This document shows, piece by piece, positions 6,086-9,328 of a stretch of 9,328 nucleotides of DNA. Numbering within the stretch: the stretch's first letter is position 1; every line of letters starts with the position of its first letter. A program made the translations under genes and the position numbers. Below the pieces are notes generated by a model, which was not told the DNA's origin, made no database searches, and saw only the letters and a program-made list of their open reading frames with translations. Source of the stretch: DATAXP01 sp036272935 (GTDB lineage Bacteria > Planctomycetota > Planctomycetia > Pirellulales > PNKZ01); the NCBI GenBank assembly GCA_036272935.1, contig DATAXP010000042.1:1-9328 (forward strand). The letters are read 5' to 3'.

Positions 6086-8118
6086 GGGGCGGCGTCTCCC
6101 GCTGCCAGCACTGTGGCCGGCTCCGACGGTTCCACCGCGGCCGTGACCGTCGCTGCCGCTCGATTTGTCGCTTCGCTCGGCTGCGTCCAACCGATGAGCA
6201 GCCAACCGTCGTCGGCACGGAACTCGGTGGCGGGAATCGGGCCCAGACGCTCCCAGTTCCCTTTCAGCCGCAACCCTGGCGACACAAACTCGGGCTCAAA
6301 CAGTTTCGCAAAACGCTTGCGGATCGGCCCGAGTACCGCCGCTTCGCGCGCCGAAAGAGGACGGCTGCGTCCAGCCACGAAGTTCAGCGGCACCACTTCG
6401 ACATCGCCTTGCCGCGTGGCCCTGATCTCGCCGCCGTCGTTCGATAGCACATAACGAACCGAGATGCGCATGCCGTCGAACTTGCGCGTGCCCGAGGTGA
6501 AGCGGCTGCCGCGCACCGTCAGAGTCGCAATCTGGTCGTCGATCGTCAGCGAAACCGGATGCTGGTCGTCGAACGTGACCGACCACGGCTCATGGCGTTC
6601 GGGGTCGCTCGAGCGATCGGGCACCTGTCCGGCAAGCTCGAGTGAAAACCGGTCGATGTCGGCCTGATCGAGCAAGCGGCTGGCCAACAGCGTCTCGGCC
6701 GCGTTGTTCACCAGCGACTCGTGCATGCGCACCAGCACGTCGGCCGGCTGCTGTGCCTCGGGCACCGGGGTGAGCGCGCCGAGCTGTGCAGGGCCGGGCT
6801 GCAAGCCGACCACGTTCAAGTAATCGCTCGTGGTGCTGAATCGCAGGGTACGCGGAAAGGCATCGAGCCGCGACAGCGGCGAACGGACCTTCGTGAAAAA
6901 ACGATCGTTAGCTCGGGCAATCATCGTGACGGCCTGTGCGTCGACCTGGTCGCGAAACTTTCGCTGCGCGTGCTGCTGGCCGATTCGCAGTCCATTGGCC
7001 GCGGCTTGCGGCGCGCGTTTAGCGGCGGCCTTCTTCACGATGCGATCGACAACGCCATGCTTGGTCGACCCATAGCCGGTGATGCGCGACTGCATGCTAA
7101 CGCCGGCGTCGGCTGGCTGCGAGGCGAGCCCTTCGCTCGTGACGAGCAACACCTTGGTCGCCCAAAGTTCCGCCTGGCCGGCGCTGTAGACCAGGGCAGG
7201 CCCCTTGTGGCCGACGGTGTTCGCGTAGTTCACACCGCGGATCGTCGTTTCGATCTTGGCCTGCTCGGCATCGGGCACGAGCGCCGCAGCCACATGCCCC
7301 AGCGTGCGACCGGTTCCGCTGATCCTCGTACCCAGGATGTAGTCGCTGAGCGGTGCGGTTTCGTCGACCGATCGCGCGACGCCGGTCCAGACAAAGCGAT
7401 CGGACGCGTGCAGCGTGACGTTCGGATACGACATCCGGTTGTGCAACGCCGCGAGTAGTGCTGGCGCCTGCCCAGCGCGGTCCAGCCCGGCCACGGCGTC
7501 GGACGCCGCGCGCAGCGACTCGGGTGACGGCTTCTTGATCGCGACTTCGATCGCCTTGAGCCGTTCGCGAAACACTTCCTCGCTCGAACCGACCGACTCG
7601 ATGCGATCGATGTGCTTGTTCAACGCTCCGCGAACGTCGGCCAGTGGGGCTTGCTCCAATCCCGGGTAGCCCGAAGCGAACCTGGCCCGCAGGGTGCCCA
7701 GCGCCTCAAGGTTAGGCTCGCCGGCGCGCTGCGCTTGGGCGACGAGCAGAGGCCATTTCAGAAAGCTGCGCCAGCCGTCGCTCCCGGGCCCAGTCAGAAA
7801 GCGGTCGAGCTGGGTGACTGCTTGCGCCAATTCTTCGCGGCTAAGGCGAAGCGTTTCGGCGGTTACCGGTGAGTATTTGGATCGCTCAGCTTCGATCAAG
7901 CGAAGGAGCTCAGCGTTCGAGGCGGTCGCCGGCTCGGAGAGCTTCGCTGCATTGCCTGGACGCTCATTTTTTTGCTTTTTTTCTTCCGAGCTAGCAATTT
8001 GCGCATAAGAACCTGCGATCGCGAGACTTATGCACATCATTAGCAATCGTGATTTAGCGCTCGCATGGGCCGCGGCGACGACGCGCCCTCGGTATGCAAC
8101 ACTCGGCGTGGATGGCAT
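6082..8118 (-). CDS. Large exported hypothetical protein (678 residues), first gene of operon
   Basis: Function unknown. ATG 8118 is chosen because AGGAGA (8130-8125) lies 6 nt upstream; the frame runs further back to 8307, but without such a site. The protein starts with a long Sec-type signal: a basic n-region to Arg24, hydrophobic LLMMCISLAIAG, and probable cleavage after Ala39 (SYA|Q). The mature part begins with a Lys/Glu-rich, low-complexity segment (about 45-65), then a helical region (about 70-250), a central part of mixed strands (about 250-360), an Ala/Arg-rich basic stretch near 370-410 and a beta-rich C-terminal third containing LTIDDQIATLTVRGSRF, ending in an Ala/Thr/Glu-rich tail. 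The mature protein has no cysteine; the only one is in the signal. No catalytic motif is evident, so a structural or binding role in the periplasm or cell surface is plausible but unproven. Co-transcribed with the 159-residue gene through an ATGA overlap. Confidence 0.85.
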   Translation of the reverse strand: MPSTPSVAYRGRVVAAAHASAKSRLLMMCISLAIAGSYAQIASSEEKKQKNERPGNAAKLSEPATASNAELLRLIEAERSKYSPVTAETLRLSREELAQAVTQLDRFLTGPGSDGWRSFLKWPLLVAQAQRAGEPNLEALGTLRARFASGYPGLEQAPLADVRGALNKHIDRIESVGSSEEVFRERLKAIEVAIKKPSPESLRAASDAVAGLDRAGQAPALLAALHNRMSYPNVTLHASDRFVWTGVARSVDETAPLSDYILGTRISGTGRTLGHVAAALVPDAEQAKIETTIRGVNYANTVGHKGPALVYSAGQAELWATKVLLVTSEGLASQPADAGVSMQSRITGYGSTKHGVVDRIVKKAAAKRAPQAAANGLRIGQQHAQRKFRDQVDAQAVTMIARANDRFFTKVRSPLSRLDAFPRTLRFSTTSDYLNVVGLQPGPAQLGALTPVPEAQQPADVLVRMHESLVNNAAETLLASRLLDQADIDRFSLELAGQVPDRSSDPERHEPWSVTFDDQHPVSLTIDDQIATLTVRGSRFTSGTRKFDGMRISVRYVLSNDGGEIRATRQGDVEVVPLNFVAGRSRPLSAREAAVLGPIRKRFAKLFEPEFVSPGLRLKGNWERLGPIPATEFRADDGWLLIGWTQPSEATNRAAATVTAAVEPSEPATVLAAGDAAP

Positions 8119-8124
8119 TTGGAT

Positions 8125-8130
8125 TCTCCT
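8125..8130 (-). promoter_or_regulatory. Shine-Dalgarno site fixing the start at 8118
   Basis: AGGAGA on the minus strand, 6 nt before ATG 8118. It rules in favour of this start over the upstream in-frame start at 8307 and places the signal peptide at the N terminus. Confidence 0.75.
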
Positions 8131-8204
8131 TCCGAAGCCTACGTTTCGATGCGTGGCGTGCCGGCCGACGGTCGCTCTGTGCGGATTGAAGGGGAAACGA
8201 TTGG

Positions 8205-8231
8205 TTGATTTGGGTAGTTTTTGCTGATAAT
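8205..8231 (+). promoter_or_regulatory. Possible promoter for the thioredoxin-like/CAP-like gene
   Basis: TTGATT (8205-8210, 4 of 6) and GATAAT (8226-8231, 5 of 6) lie 15 bp apart, a little short of optimal, in the A/T-rich centre of the 244-bp divergent region. A start near 8238 would leave a leader of about 125 nt. I found no convincing promoter for the divergent minus-strand gene. Confidence 0.3.
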
Positions 8232-8362
8232 CGTTTTTCCTTACGATCACGTAGGTTGGCAGGGACCGGGTCGCCATCCGAACGCTTGTGTCAAGGACGA
8301 GCATCATTGTAATTCAACGGCTGGGTTTTGGCATGACCCGCCGGCCTGGTGCGAGGAGAACC

Positions 8363-9292
8363 ATGACTTACCGAGGGAACAACCGACGCGCCGGTTGCCG
8401 GATGGTGTTTTGCGCTGCTTTAAGCCTGTTTTTTGCGCTTGCGAACATGGCGGCAGCCGATCCGGTACCCACTCCCGTGCCGACGATCGCCCCGATGCTG
8501 CTTTGGCAAAACGACTATGCGGAAGCGATGCGGACTGCGATCGCGACCGAATCGATGTTGCTGGTCTACTTCCGCGGCGAAGGGGCTAACCCCTACCGCG
8601 ACGATTTCGAGCGCCAGGCGAATAACGACCCGGCAATCCGCGAGAAGCTGGCGCGGTGCGTGCTGGTGCAGTTGCCGCTCGGCGCGACGATCGTCAGCGA
8701 CGGAGAAGATGTGGTGCTCATGCAGCACGGAGCATTTTCGGAACTCAAGGGACGAGAAGGGCTGGCGATGGTCGACTTTGCCCATCGCGACCACGAGTAT
8801 TACGGCTACGTAGTGACGATCTTTCCGCTGCAACCCGGTCGCTACTACCGATACCAGCCGAGCCATCTGTCGGTGATGCTCGACCTGCCGCAGGGAACGC
8901 TGACGCAACGAACCATGATCTTCGCCGTCCGCATCCATCCCGAGGCCCCCGCCAGCACTGCTGGCGAGCTGGATACGAACCTGACCGACGAAGCAAAAAG
9001 TCATTCCGGCTACCAAGCCCAAACCCACGTGCAGGGTCACCACCGATGGGGGGAGCGTTTTCAGCGGCTCCTTGGCCGTCTGCCGCGAGGTCTGAAACCG
9101 CAAGAGGTCGTTGCCGAAAGCTGGCCCAATGAGGACCTGGTCGATGCCGCGGTGGATTGCGTCGACTGCTGGCGGCAATCCTCGGGACATTGGAGCGCGG
9201 TGCGCACATGGCAGCCCCGTTTCGGCTATGATATGCGACGGGGCACGAACGGGGTCTGGTACGCGACCGGTGTGTTCGGCAACAATCAGTAG
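8363..9292 (+). CDS. Exported protein: cysteine-less thioredoxin-like half joined to a CAP/SCP-like half
   Basis: A 309-residue protein with a Sec signal (basic to Arg13, hydrophobic core 14-29, likely cleavage AAA|D after residue 32), followed by a Pro-rich linker. Residues about 45-195 look like a degenerate thioredoxin fold: a helix from MLLWQNDYAEAMRTA, the strand LLVYFRG (66-72) where thioredoxins place the strand before the active site, but GEGANPY in place of CxxC, so no redox activity is expected there. Residues about 205-309 resemble the C-terminal half of CAP/SCP/PR-1 domains: HSG (His214), Glu231 in WGERF, Glu252 in VVAESW, WRQSSGHW (His276), and the terminal GVWYATGVFG. These could form the His-Glu-Glu-His set known in CAP proteins. 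Cys266 and Cys269 form a CVDC pair just before this motif. ATG 8363 follows AGGAGA (8354-8359) closely; the frame is open back to 8288. The CAP match is by pattern. Function unknown, probably extracytoplasmic. Confidence 0.82.
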   Translation: MTYRGNNRRAGCRMVFCAALSLFFALANMAAADPVPTPVPTIAPMLLWQNDYAEAMRTAIATESMLLVYFRGEGANPYRDDFERQANNDPAIREKLARCVLVQLPLGATIVSDGEDVVLMQHGAFSELKGREGLAMVDFAHRDHEYYGYVVTIFPLQPGRYYRYQPSHLSVMLDLPQGTLTQRTMIFAVRIHPEAPASTAGELDTNLTDEAKSHSGYQAQTHVQGHHRWGERFQRLLGRLPRGLKPQEVVAESWPNEDLVDAAVDCVDCWRQSSGHWSAVRTWQPRFGYDMRRGTNGVWYATGVFGNNQ

Positions 9293-9328
9293 TCGCACCG
9301 GCGACCGCCCCCGCGAGAAGCAGATCAA

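Noticed and set aside
4953..6218. 421-codon minus-strand frame
   Set aside because: It is extremely Arg-rich, crosses the 71-residue gene and the convergent terminator, and runs out of frame with the 159-residue gene.
5633..7458. Plus-strand frames opposite the two-gene operon (5633-6454 and 6721-7458)
   Set aside because: Antisense to genes with a strong ribosome binding site, a signal peptide and an ATGA coupling; composition is that of a shadow.

Overview
The window is GC-rich DNA that looks like a chromosomal segment of a member of the Planctomycetota, probably of the Pirellulales type. This rests on strong G/C bias at codon third positions, a planctomycete-style mix of recognisable housekeeping genes with lineage-restricted secreted and hypothetical proteins, a short Flp-type pilin, and a CAP-like secreted protein of a type I associate with this phylum. 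The taxonomic call is inference; there is no rRNA or other marker. No phage, transposase, CRISPR, tRNA or rRNA gene was seen.

Layout. Bases 1-1299 (minus) hold most of a 6-phosphofructokinase of the pyrophosphate-dependent type, cut by the left edge. It is transcribed divergently from an 800-residue HerA-type ATPase (1505-3907, plus), and the 205-bp gap carries a credible promoter for each. Downstream is an orphan 56-residue Flp/type IVb pilin (4137-4307, plus), followed by a 71-bp compound palindrome (4335-4405) made of two 9-bp hairpins inside a 10-bp outer inverted repeat. Then come a 106-residue hypothetical gene on the minus strand (4428-4748), a roughly 500-bp gene-poor stretch with one good sigma70-like promoter, and a 71-residue hypothetical gene with a strong Shine-Dalgarno sequence (5262-5477, plus).

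The right half has a convergent junction (5478-5605) with a near-perfect direct repeat and a GC hairpin, then a two-gene minus-strand operon: a 678-residue exported protein (6082-8118) and a 159-residue protein (5606-6085), joined by an ATGA start/stop overlap. Divergent from it is a 309-residue exported protein (8363-9292, plus) that appears to join a cysteine-less thioredoxin-like half to a short CAP/SCP-like half.

How the genes work together: only the 6085/6082 pair shows a direct sign of joint expression. The phosphofructokinase is a glycolytic enzyme, the HerA protein is a cytoplasmic DNA- or protein-moving motor, and the pilin would need assembly machinery encoded elsewhere. The two exported proteins flank one 244-bp divergent intergenic region and may be co-regulated, but their function is unknown. 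No assembled new defence or metabolic system is evident; the most unusual items are the thioredoxin-like/CAP-like fusion, the compound palindrome, and a dnaX-like A-run heptamer just after the signal peptide of the large exported protein.
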